Source: Geosiphon pyriformis (Eukaryota > Glomeromycota > Glomeromycetes > Archaeosporales > Geosiphonaceae). Taken from it: a stretch of 64,000 nt of DNA. A model generated the notes under the pieces. The model was given only the letters and a program-made list of their open reading frames with translations, was not told where the DNA came from and made no database searches. Below, piece after piece: positions 23,170 through 32,904 of the stretch. How positions within the stretch are numbered: the stretch's first letter is position 1; each line of letters starts with the position of its first letter. The DNA is taken from assembly GCA_016748015.1 (NCBI GenBank), contig JAAOMT010000176.1, positions 502,944 through 566,943 on the forward strand. The letters run 5' to 3'. Made by a program: the position numbers and the translations under genes.

Positions 23170-23732
23170 ATTTGGAATAAAAAAAAAATGTTTTTTTTAA
23201 ATTATTACAATAAAAATATTGAAAATCTATTAGTATTATTTATTAAATAAAACTGTTATTTATTAACTAAATCTATTGAAAAAATAATTTCTAATTAAAA
23301 TTATTTATGTTATTATTAATTAATAAAAACTTTATTGTAAAATTAGAAAAAATGTTAAAAAACCATTAATATTTTATGTTTTTAGATTAAAAAAATACTT
23401 TAAACAATTACAAAAATAATATTAAAAAAACTTTAATAGCAATAGATAAATTTTAGATTAACTTATAAAAAAAATATATAAAATACACAATAATAATTAG
23501 AATTTAAGAAATAATTTATATTATAATATTAACAAAAAACTTTTATTATAATATAAGTATTATTATATTATTAAAATTAAAAAACTTATAAAAATTAATC
23601 ATAATAAAATCAAAAATATTGATAATTAATTTAATAAATAATTTATATTATTAAAATTAAAAAACTTATAAAAATTAATCATAATAAAATCAAAAATATT
23701 GATAATTAATATATCAAAAAAATACTCTTATA
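23170..23732 (+). repeat. Ghost of a gypsy-A LTR (3' part), plus strand
   Basis: It aligns with A1 LTR from about position 900 to its end: GTATTATTTATTGAATGAAAC became GTATTATTTATTAAATAAAAC, and CTTTATTGTAAGAATTAGAA became CTTTATTGTAAAATTAGAA. Almost all changes are C-to-T or G-to-A. The LTR end CCGTAACA corresponds to about 23720-23732. The first ~420 bp of the LTR are missing or unalignable. Confidence 0.75.
23564..23710 (+). repeat. 67-bp direct repeat, 80-bp period, inside the ghost LTR
   Basis: Bases 23564-23630 and 23644-23710 are identical (core TTAATCATAATAAAATC). The unit corresponds to the LTR end in intact copies, where it occurs once. The duplication therefore happened in this copy, and recently enough that the two units have not diverged. 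Confidence 0.75.
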
Positions 23733-24545
23733 ATATTTAATAAATTCTATAAAAAAAATCAAAAAAATAATAATTAATAATAATTTATTGCTAAAAAAAA
23801 ACCAAAGTAATAACAAAAATTTTTAATTTTACTGTTATTAAATTTTGTTATGCTTTTTATTTATAATACTAAAATAACTTTAATTATTAAAAAAGTGTTA
23901 TTTAATTGAAAATATTTTTATATATAACATTAATACTAAAATAAATTATTATATAAAAAAAAATGATATAATATAAAACTTAAATTATATAAAATTTATT
24001 ATAATATTTAACAAAAAAAGCAATAACAATAACTGTATATATTGTTTAAATTTATTACAAAATTGAATAATATACTAATAAAATTTATTTAATATTTATA
24101 AAAAATTCTAAAAATTATGTTAATAAAGTCAAAAATTTTTAGAAACTAGTTACCAAAAAATTAGTAAAAATTAAAAATACTTGTCTAAATATCAAAAAAA
24201 ACTGTTATATAATTAGTAAAAAAAACAATGTATTATTTGTTAAAAAACAAATATTATCATTTTTTATCAGAAAATAAAATACAAATTTTATTAAAAATAT
24301 ATTATTATTTATATTAATTTTATAAATACCAAAAATTTTTAATTATATTAAAAAATTTAAACAATATAATTAAAAAAAATATTAATTACAAAAATTATTT
24401 TTTTATCCAAAATTTAAAACAGAATTTGAAAATCATAAAAAAAAAAACTTATTAAAAAACCAAAAACAAAAACAATTATAAAACTAATATAAAAACAAAT
24501 AATTAGTTTAAAAACCAAAACACTTATAATTAAGAAAAAAAAACC
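23733..24545 (+). pseudogene. Ghost of gypsy-A gag start
   Basis: It follows the A2 sequence after the 5' LTR (35503 down to about 34700): the leader ATAATAATTAGCAATAATTC is ATAATAATTAATAATAATTT here, and the codons for L-T-V-L-E-F-C become ATTTTACTGTTATTAAATTT. The alignment runs on to the region of S-Q-N-R-E-E-type acidic codons. It is cut off by the T-run that is the poly(A) tail of LINE L3 (minus strand). Confidence 0.7.
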
Positions 24546-26677
24546 TTTTTTTTTTTATTAATTTTATGAGTGAAGTCCAATCACTATCTAATACAATACA
24601 ACTATCTAAAGTTCTAAATTAAATATGATTTATGCTCTTGCTACATGTAACCAGTCACTCAGCCAATCAAGGCTACACTATGTAACTATATTTACTGTAA
24701 CTTCACCAACAGCACCAGTGAAAAACAAACGGCCAATACTTAGACCAAAGTTGATTGCATGACCCCTCTTAATTTCTAGTAAATAAGCAACACTACCTGA
24801 AACCTTAGCAGAAAGACTCTAAATAATATTATATAAAGACCCATCTGCACACAATAACTCATGACACTTCATTTCAGCTCAAAGTTTTGAATTAGGCATC
24901 CAAATTTGCTTTCTATGGCCAACAATCACACTCTGAACAAACTTGACCAAATTAGATATTGTGAGCTTAGTATCTGCAAAAGATGTTTTAGCATCTGTCA
25001 ACCAATCTTCAAATACAAGATCCTTGCACAAAGTTGTGTAGAGACCATTATTAGAAACAAAAGAAACCAGAGACTGCAAAACCACAGATAACAACAAGGT
25101 TGCCCCAATAAGAGATTTCCAATGAGAGAAATGCTCACCTAACAAGCTCTGACATGTCAAAAAGTCCAAGTGACAAACAAAACTATGATCTGAAAAATCC
25201 ACATCCCTGCAATATATACATAATACACTAGGATAATTTCAATTATACAAGTACTTTCTAATAGCTACAGGCAGCCTCCTGTGTAAAGCTTTCATTAAAT
25301 ATGTGCACAAACTGGCAGTGGTTCTGCTTGTATAATTTGCAGACATGTGAGAATCAGGGTGCCAGACTGAGGCAGTACAAATTCAATTTATGTTCCTGAC
25401 CCGTGAAAGATCCACAATGCTTGAACCAAATCTAAATTTCTATTGAAAACATCTAATAGTATTATTTGTTAATTTAATGAAGCGGCGTGCATTCCCAGAA
25501 ATCACCTTACCATCTGCCATTAAGAAATTTTCTTTGATGTTTGCTGAAAGAACAAGTCCTGAGGATGTGGCTAGATTAGCCAAACAATCAGCGCACTCAT
25601 TGCCTAATACACCAGAGTAACTTTTTACCTTTGTCCAGATGACAGAAATGTTCTTATGTTTGACCAAATTGCTAATATGACAGTGTTCTATCTAGCACCT
25701 ATTGCAAAAATCTGGAGCCACCAACCTCAATTCAGTCTGACAAGCATCTAAGAAAGCCTGACTGTTAGAGAAAACCATAACATTCAAGGAAGCCGGAATG
25801 CACTTAAGAACCAGTACAACAGTCTGTATTTTAGCTAGGGTAGATGACAGCAAACCATGGATCTCCATACTTACATGCAAACCTAGATCAGAAAAATAAG
25901 TGGCAGTTCTTTTAACAGCATCAGAGATACCAAAGTTTTTAACAAAACCATTAGTATAAACTGAGATCACTGGCAAAGAAGCATCTTTTAAACTAGAACA
26001 AACAAAACCAAAGTGTTCTATATTAGAAACATCCAACTTGGAAGGGGACTCAAAAACAGAAAAAGAATCTTTAACCAAATCACTACTCTTGACAAAATCT
26101 GAAACCAGTATAAACCATATAAGAACTGGATTTCTGGGATCCAATTGTTTCTAATGGCAAAAATTCTTCCAAATAAAACACTCTCCATGACTGTTCAACA
26201 ACTGGTCTGCAAAAATGATCTCAAAACACTTCAGTGATTTGTAAATCTGGAGATACATTGCCTGGCCCAAAATATCCAGAACGGAAAAACCTCATTTAAG
26301 ACGAAAAACATTGGGCAAACTATTAGCTAAAGAGATCTTATTACACAAAAAAACTTTAGTAACACCAGCCAGAAAATTGTTCATTGGATTGACCATCAGT
26401 TTAACAGGAAATTGAAAAAAGTTCTGAGGAACCCAGCCCAAAACCTGCAAATCCATTGACCTGTGCTTAAAAAGTTGACCCATTAACCTACTATCATTAG
26501 CAAACTGTAACACTAATGAGACTTTTGCTTCTGTCTGAACTTGTTCAAAGAGCTTCAAATTGTAAAAAGAAAGATAATGCACTGTCTCATTAGAAAAGTC
26601 TCTAGGCAAACTGGCTTAAGATTTCAATCTCTTTCTAATCATATGGTTTTATTTCTCACATGTGCTTCTATTGACAA
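24546..26677 (-). pseudogene. LINE L3 ORF2 C-terminal third: RT thumb, RNase H, knuckle, 3' tail
   Basis: In one frame with several stops this encodes the region after RT (L-P-R-D-F-S-N-E-T-V-H-Y), an RNase H (25692-26144 plus 25440-25667) and the C-terminal part (24879-25202). Three RNase H acidic residues are changed, each by G-to-A: Y-T-N-G for Y-T-D-G, A-K-I-Q for A-E-L-Q, and S-N-S-Q for D-S-Q. The fourth (A-D-C-L-A) is kept. The 3' tail at 24558-24720 matches L4 closely (CTGAGT..., TTGTATTGTATTAGAT, ACTCAT). Confidence 0.83.
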
Positions 26678-27554
26678 TGTTACGGAATGGTTTTCTTGTT
26701 ATATTTAATTGCTGATATCCCATTTCAATTGCAATCAGTCTTTCGTGAGTTCCTCAATTCTATTTGTGTGATAATGTCACTGTTATACTGAAGGCTTTCT
26801 TTTTACTGTTGTGATGTAAGTTATTCTTTGATTCTTGATTGTTGTGTGTGTTTATGTACTTCTTCTCAGAGGCTGAACTAAAATCTACCCACTGTTTGGG
26901 GTCTTCTCTGAGGCTATTCTTGCAATTGTCTGATGTGTTTCTCTAATCTAAAAACACAGAATGTTAATGGTCTTTTAGCGCTTTTCTAATTCTTACAATA
27001 AAGCTTTTATCAATTAGTAACAACGTGAATAATCTTAATCAAGGATTATTCTTCCAAGGGATTCAGTTGATAAATAATAGTTTCATTCAATAATTAATAC
27101 AAGTAAGTTTCTTAATACTTTGGGTTGTGATAGTTCAGTTTTAAATATTTTTTTTCATTTCTTTTTGATTTTAAAAGTTTTTTGGGATATTTAATTTGAA
27201 AGTATGATTTAAAGTGGAGTTTGTTGAATAAAATTGGATCTATTGCTTGATAAGTTATGATTTTTATTACTTGATTAATTATTTCCCAATATTAAAACTA
27301 CTGTATATATACATGTTTGTAGTTCTATGAGAAAACACATTGTAATACTTTCTTTTTGATATTTCAACCTGGTGTTTGCTGCTATCACCAGTTGGTGTTG
27401 GCTGCTATTGTGAACTGGTGCTTGCCACTATTGTGAGATGGTATTTGCTACTATGTTAATCATTACCTTTCTAAGATCATTACTGTGCTATATTATGATT
27501 GAATAGTTTGTATTATTTTTATGATTCTTTTTGCTAAATTCTTAAACTGTAACA
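26678..27554 (-). repeat. 3' LTR of gypsy A2 (877 bp)
   Basis: On the minus strand it runs TGTTACAG...CCGTAACA. It matches 35504-36379. In the first 120 bp at the outer end I count six differences between the two LTRs, all transitions. It is preceded by a polypurine tract at 27555-27567. Confidence 0.92.
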
Positions 27555-27567
27555 TTATCCCCTTCTT

Positions 27568-28320
27568 TCAAGATTGAGCTCCATTAAAATCAAAGTTAAT
27601 TTTTTCATTAAATTCTAAGTTACTATAGTGGTTCAATACTGTGTTATTAATTTGTTGTTGTAATTCTTGAAATTGCGAGTTGGTAAGTCGTCCAATATTG
27701 TTGGTTGTTATTATGTTCATGGTTGGGTCCAACAATAATTTGTGACAGTTTTCAAATGCTTTGAAAATTCTGTAAACTGTTTTTGAATGGAATGTAGTGT
27801 TGGTTTTTCCAATAAAAGGTTCTAATAGTTGGATAGTTGTTTTGTCAAACACTCTAGTTGAGTCTTTTGAGTATAATGTTTGTATGTTCAAGTGCTTTCC
27901 TAGTTGATAATAACAGTAATTAATTGGAAATTTTGTTTTCAAGTTGCTAAATGTGTCTGGTGTTAATTCACTTATTTTTATTTCTTTGATTATTAATGTA
28001 TTGCCCAATGCTATCTTTAATTTTTCAATAACTTTGCTAATAAATTTGTTGTTATATTTGGCAATATTATATGGTTCGAAATTATGTTCTTTTCTTGTTT
28101 TTGGATTTTCTATTGTTCTTTTTATGTATGTTATCTTGGAGCTATTAACTGTGATTTCCAGATCGGATTTTAATTGTTGTAAGCTTTCAACTAATTGTTG
28201 AGTTATATTGTTGATGTTTTCTAGAATAAGTATTATTGTTTTAATTTTGACTGCTATTTTGGAATCTTTTGCATGCGTTTTTATGGTTGTTAAATCATTT
28301 TTGCCGTGATCTAAGATTAA
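27568..28320 (-). pseudogene. Gypsy A2 C-terminal post-integrase domain
   Basis: About 250 codons free of stops, in the same frame as the integrase and separated from it by a single TAA (28321-28323). It opens L-I-L-D-H-G-K-N-D, has a Leu/Gln-rich helical region (L-V-E-S-L-Q-Q-L-K-S-D-L) and then the conserved block F-P-I-N-Y-C-Y-Y-Q-L-G-K-H-L-N-I-Q-T-L-Y. It is nearly identical to A1 (3-467) and homologous to B1 and B2. Either the TAA is a mutation and the domain ends the polyprotein, or it is made by readthrough. Function unknown. Confidence 0.7.
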
Positions 28321-29532
28321 TTATCTTTTTGAATAATGTTCAATTAAAACTATTGGTTCTAAATCTCGTGGAATTTGTTCTGGTAGAATTAAAGGTAATT
28401 GTGTTCCAATTCTGGGTGTTTTTGTTGTTATTACTGGTTTACTGTAATAGAATTTCAGCCGGTTACCATGTGCTGCTTTTCTTAATATTTTATCATCTAG
28501 TCTTAGCTTGTATGCTCCATTTCCAAGTATTTCGTGAATATAAAATGGTCTATTCCACTTGTGATCAAATTTTCCACTCCACTGTTTTTCCATTTTTGTA
28601 TGATGCAACAATACTTTATCTCCAATTTTGTAGCTAATTATATTATCTGGTAACTGGTTATCATGTCTCACTTTTTGTTGTTCTTGTGATTGTTCTTGTG
28701 ATTGTTCAATATTTTGTGCTGCTTTTCTTCTTTTGTTTTCTAAAGTTCCCATTAATTCGTATGTTCTTCTAAGTAGTGTTTCCTAGAATGTTGCTTCCGT
28801 GATAGTGTCACTTGGATAAGTTGGGATAGTAAGTTCAACTGGTAATGTGGCTTTTCTTCTATAAACTAGTTCAAACAGTGTGAATTGTGTAGTATCTTGT
28901 TTTACTGTTCTATATGCTAGTAGTACTGCTGGTATGAACAAATCCCATTTTTTTTCATGTTTGTTACTAATTTTCGCCAGTGATTCGCATAATGTGTGAT
29001 TAAATCTTTCAACTAATCTATTTGTTTGAGGGTAGTATGGTGATGACAGTGGTCGTTTGATTCCAAATTTTTGGCTAAGTTCTTTTAAGGTGCTGTTTAC
29101 AAAGTGTGTGCTCTAATCTGATAGCAATTCTTGTGGACATCCATGTTGGTAAATTAAGTTTTCATGTACAAATTGAACTATGGAAATAGCATCAGCTGTT
29201 TTAATAGCTCTAGCTTCTGGCCATTTGGTGAGATAGTCCATGGCTACTGCAATATAATGGTTGTTTCTTGTTGTTATTGGTAAGAGTCCAACTAAATTAA
29301 TTCCAATTCTGTCAAATGGCTGTTCAACTTTTATTGGTCTTAATAATTCCGTTGTTTTTGCTCCTCCTCTTTGTTGGCATGGGTCACAATTTTTTATGTA
29401 TTGGATTCTGTCTGAACTCATTTTTGGCCAATAGTAATGGCTAGTTACACGTTGGATGGTTGCTGTTTTTCCAAAGTGGCCTAAATGAATATCTGAGTGC
29501 ATGTTAAATAAGATAGTTTCTTTTTCATCCAT
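28321..29532 (-). pseudogene. Gypsy A2 integrase
   Basis: It starts M-D-E-K-E-T-I-L-F-N-M-H-S. The HHCC zinc motif is complete (H-S-D-I-H, H-F-G, C-D-P-C-Q). The core has D (G-I-N-L-V; the usual D of G-I-D-L is Asn here), D (L-L-S-D) and E (L-V-E-R-F-N). A TAG follows L-L-S-D where CAG is expected (S-D-Q), and another stop lies near 28781. The C-terminal part has a GPY/F-like K-W-N-R-P-F-Y-I-H-E-I-L-G and no chromodomain. It should not be active as read. Confidence 0.85.
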
Positions 29533-29644
29533 GGTTATAACTCTTAATAAATTATCTGGATTTTGTCAATTCTGGTAATAAAGTATGTGATTTTGGATAA
29601 AATAGTGTTTTGCTAATTTTTGGAGCTTAATTAGCTCTTTTACT

Positions 29645-30195
29645 GGCATTTCTTCATCTATTTGTAGTGTTTCCAAGTATTGGCTGAGGTTTTTGTAAAG
29701 GTGGTTGTTTATTGTTGTTGTGGCAGGTGGGTTGGTAATTTTTATGTGTGTCTCATTCTTGACAAACAGTCGGCATTAGCATTTTTGGTACCTTTTTTGT
29801 ATTTGATAATATAATCATATGGTGCTAATGTTTGTGACCATCTGGCGTATTTTTCTTTTAGCACTTTCTTGTTATTTAACCAGACCAGACCTCTATGATC
29901 TGTGGTAATCCTGTCTCTTATACACATCTGGCATTTCTTCATCTATTTGTAGTGTTTCCAAGTATTGGCTGAGGTTTTTGTAAAGGTGGTTGTTTATTGT
30001 TGTTGTGGCAGGTGGGTTGGTAATTTTTATGTGTGTCTCATTCTTGACAAACAGTCGGCATTAGCATTTTTGGTACCTTTTTTGTATTTGATAATATAAT
30101 CATATGGTGCTAATGTTTGTGACCATCTGGCGTATTTTTCTTTTAGCACTTTCTTGTTATTTAACCAGACCAGACCTCTATAATCTGTCGTAATC
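29645..30195. other. Assembly chimera: 266-bp duplication around an adapter
   Basis: Bases 29645-29910 and 29930-30195 are the same RNase H-end segment with two base differences near the end. Between them lies a 19-bp Tn5 mosaic end. The insert is 285 bp, a multiple of three, so the frame survives and a false protein with C-I-R-D-R results. It should be treated as an artefact and not as a biological duplication. Confidence 0.93.
29911..29929 (+). other. Tn5 (Nextera) mosaic-end adapter sequence
   Basis: CTGTCTCTTATACACATCT, the 19-bp mosaic end used in transposase-based library kits. It is not expected in a fungal genome and marks an untrimmed read in the assembly. Confidence 0.96.
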
Positions 30196-31155
30196 TCAAA
30201 GGGTTGGTACCATAAATATGTGTCAAAGTGAACACAACTCCAGACTATTGCTAAGCATTCAAGTTCATGTGTTGCGTAGTTTTGTTCTGCCATACTGAGA
30301 CTTCTGCTGGCATAAGCGATTACACGTTCTCTTCCATTATCATCTTTTTGTGACAGAATGGCTCCAAGTCCAGTTCCAGAGGCATCTGTGGCCAAACTGA
30401 ATTTCTTGTTGAAATTCGGATAGATCATTATTGGTGATTCAATGAGCTTTTGTCTAAGGTACTCAAAAGCTTTTTGTTGTGCTTTAGTCTATTCAAACTT
30501 CACATTTTTAGATAGTAGGTAATTAAGGGGTTTGGCAATGTTTGAAAAGTTTTCTACAAAGCGGCGGTAGTAAGATGCGAGTCCTAAAAAGCTTCTAACT
30601 TCTAAAACGTTTTGAGGTACTGGAAAATTTTTCACTTTGTCTATTTTTGATGGATCTGGTTTTATTCCATCTTTTCCAACTATGTGTCCTAAAAATGCTA
30701 GCTCATTTTTCCCAAAGAAACATTTTTCTAGATTTAGTTTAAGTTCAGCGTGTCTTAATCTCTCAAAAACTTGTTGTAAATGTTGGAGATAATCCGTGAA
30801 TTTTAACAAGAAAACATTTGTATCATCCAAGTAGACAACAATGAATTGCCACAGGATTCCAGAGTAAATTACGTCCATTAGTCTTTGGAATGTTGCGGGA
30901 GCGTTTGTTAATCCAAATGGCATTACATTGAACTCATAATTGCCATTTTGTGTTGTGAATGCTGTTTTATGCCTGTCCTTTGGGTCCATTTCCACTTGCC
31001 AGTACCCACTGGTCAAGTCCAGTATAGAAAACCATTTTGCTCCTCCAAAAATGTCGAAAATTTTGTCAATTAACAGTATTGGGTATGAGTCTTTGGTTGT
31101 TTTGCTGTTTAGTTTGTGATAGTCGACGCAAAATCTAATTTTTCCGTTCTTTTTT
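30027..31155 (-). pseudogene. Gypsy A2 reverse transcriptase and RNase H
   Basis: RT hallmarks: K-N-G-K-I-R-F-C-V-D-Y, S-I-L-D-L-T-S-G-Y-W-Q-V, P-F-G-L-T-N-A-P-A-T-F-Q and V-V-Y-L-D-D-T-N, with both catalytic Asp present. RNase H follows: L-A-T-D-A-S-G-T-G-L-G, V-I-A-Y-A-S-R-S-L, L-E-C-L-A-I-V-W, and N-A-D-C-L-S-R-M. One stop (near 30489) separates the two. The start of RT is lost in the 20-N gap. The frame changes by one base after L-S-R-M (about 29745). Of all copies in the window this is the best preserved RT. Confidence 0.9.
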
Positions 31156-31175
31156 NNNNNNNNNNNNNNNNNNNN
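31156..31175. other. Assembly gap (20 N)
   Basis: Twenty N. By comparison with B1 (about 7330-7640), roughly 100 codons between the dUTPase linker and the F-C-V-D-Y motif of RT are missing, so the true gap is about 300 bp and the N count is nominal. Confidence 0.9.
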
Positions 31176-32085
31176 AAGTGAGTTCACAGTAGAGGGCAAT
31201 TTCTGGGAAATTTAGAATTTTTTGTGGTGTTGATGCATTTTCTAGCTCTGTTCCGAGGTATCCAATGATGGTATCTTCCAGAATGTAGACGGGTTCTTCT
31301 GTGGTGTTTGCAATAGGAATTTTTATCCATTGAGCTTTATCAGCTGGAATAAAAAGGTTAGTAAGTCCTATAAGAAACTGTTGGCAAGTTTCTGGGTAGG
31401 GCTCAAATATTAGGTCTTTTTCTTTAATTGTTTTTTTTATTCTTATTTCTGATTTTCCATATGGTAGGAGCATGATGGACCACTTATTTTTAATTACTTC
31501 GCCTTTTTCCTCTATTGTTTCAGTGAAATTCACTTCAATTCCTTTTCCTGTTGATCCGAAACCAAAAGTTTCTCTCGTTGTTTGTGACAATTCCTCATGA
31601 TTTTCCACTGGCACAAATTTCCCAATTTTTACCAATGGTAGGAAAATTGCTTGTACAATCTTTTCCTTAGATTTAATGGTATAAGGCTTTTCTGAATTGT
31701 TCTGTAGCAAAACCATCAAATTTCCAGTGTATCCGGAGTCAATTACTCCTCCTTGAACACTTATTCTTTTTTTCGCAAGACTTGATTGTAATGCTATTTG
31801 AACCATTATTCCTGGCGGAATTTCAACCACTATTTTTAGGTTGATTTTGGTGATGCTCCTGGGTGGTAACATTGTGGATTGGTCTTCTGGATAATGTAGA
31901 TCAAATCTGGTGTCGGTTGGATGGGCTCTTTCGGGTATTATTCCTAAGTGCCCATTGTCAAAGTATCGGATGTCGGTCACCTGTTCTAGGTCAGTATAGG
32001 CTACAAATTTTTCTGACTCGGGACCGTCAGATAAGTCTTGTTGATTTATTGATTGATTTTGAGACTGCTGATTCTCAATTTCCAT
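31176..32085 (-). pseudogene. Gypsy A2 dUTPase domain
   Basis: Residues counted from 32085. Motif 1 is T-R-F-D-L-H-Y-P (58-66), motif 2 L-Q-S-S-L-A-K-K (99-106), motif 3 G-V-I-D-S-G-Y-T-G (113-121), motif 4 E-K-I-V-Q-A-I-F-L-P (141-150) and motif 5 R-E-T-F-G-F-G-S-T-G (171-180). The five motifs match the trimeric dUTPase family, with the catalytic Asp and Tyr of motif 3 present and the C-terminal Gly-rich arm intact. Motif 2 has Q-S-S-L-A where R-S-G-L-A is usual. A linker with P-I-A-N-T-T and G-Y-L-G-T-E-L-E follows until the gap. dUTPase makes dUMP from dUTP. Here it is fused in frame within gag-pol between the cysteine module and RT. Confidence 0.87.
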
Positions 32086-32745
32086 TTTTCTTTCTAAGTT
32101 CTTTTTGTCTTGACACTCTTCACAGCACTGATTTTGGCATGGAATGAGACAGTTTTTGCAGAAGTAAGTGTTGATTTAGGCGAGGTATTGTTCTTGCTCT
32201 TGTCGAGTGAGTCATAGTTGTTGGTAATAGTCCTGGAATTCGTCCACTGGGTCAAACATGTTGTAGCTGGCGACTTTATCGGCTACTTTGGCTGACTCTT
32301 TCCAACGTCGTATTTCTTCAGCGGTTCCTCCTCTTACTTTGGCTTGTGCGGTGTTATACAACTTGTCCTTGTTGTGTGGGTAGTGCTGTAGTCTTTTTAA
32401 CGCTCTGTTGAACACTGCTTCGAATGGCGTTCCTCCTCTTACCCAGTCACAGATGAGGATCGTGTATTGGCAAGTTGCGTCACACGTTTCTCCTCTGTCT
32501 AGTAAGTCGTTCCAGTTGTACCCTCTTGGTAACAGTTCTCCACAAGTGAGACATGGTTCTTCATCCCATTTTCTGTGTCTTTCTGGGTAACTATATTTTT
32601 CTTTGTTACAACAGTTATAATAGTAGTGGGTGGGGTTTCTTGGGTCTTTGTCTGGTGCACTGCACGTAGTCATAGATGAGAGTTTCTTCTTGCAAACCGA
32701 GCATTCTAGCTTTGGTCTGTGTTGCTAGTGGTTTCTTTGTGAACT
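32086..32745 (-). pseudogene. Gypsy A2 multi-cysteine module and C-L-I-P zinc ribbon
   Basis: In the polyprotein frame: L-E-C-S-V-C-K-K-K-L-S-S-M-T-T-C, a Y-Y-N-C-C stretch, P-C-L-T-C-G-E-L-L, then E-T-C-D-A-T-C-Q-Y-T-I-L, a charged helical part (V-R-G-G repeated), and finally C-K-N-C-L-I-P-C with C-C-E-E-C just before the dUTPase. Stops after Q-Q-L (32212), L-A and N-H interrupt it. At least 12 cysteines in C-x2-C pairs suggest several zinc sites. The same blocks, in the same order, occur in B1 and B2. I know no named domain with this arrangement. Confidence 0.68.
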
Positions 32746-32904
32746 TACCTGGTTCCATTCAGATCTTTCTTCGCTGGTCCACATTGGTATGGCTGGTAGT
32801 CCTGTTCTTTGGTCATTAGCCCAAGAGAGCTAATAGATTTCGATGGCTGGTAGTGTTGGATTTTCTTCAAATTTGAAGGTAGGTCTTTGGTTGGCGCTGG
32901 GTTT

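Noticed and set aside
19661-24545. Mitochondrial DNA insertion or centromere as explanation for the very AT-rich stretch
   Set aside because: Its right half aligns with LINE ORF1 and the gypsy-A LTR/gag through C-to-T/G-to-A changes; no mitochondrial gene seen.
27568-28008. An envelope-like gene in gypsy A (position after integrase)
   Set aside because: No signal peptide, transmembrane segment or cysteine pattern of an envelope protein; in frame with integrase. Kept as a domain of unknown function.
28269-28637. Plus-strand hydrophobic ORF resembling a membrane protein
   Set aside because: Exact antisense of the A2 integrase C-terminus.
29742-29942. A second, separate RNase H-end ORF in gypsy A2
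   Set aside because: It is the duplicated part of the adapter chimera; the mosaic end at 29911-29929 explains it.
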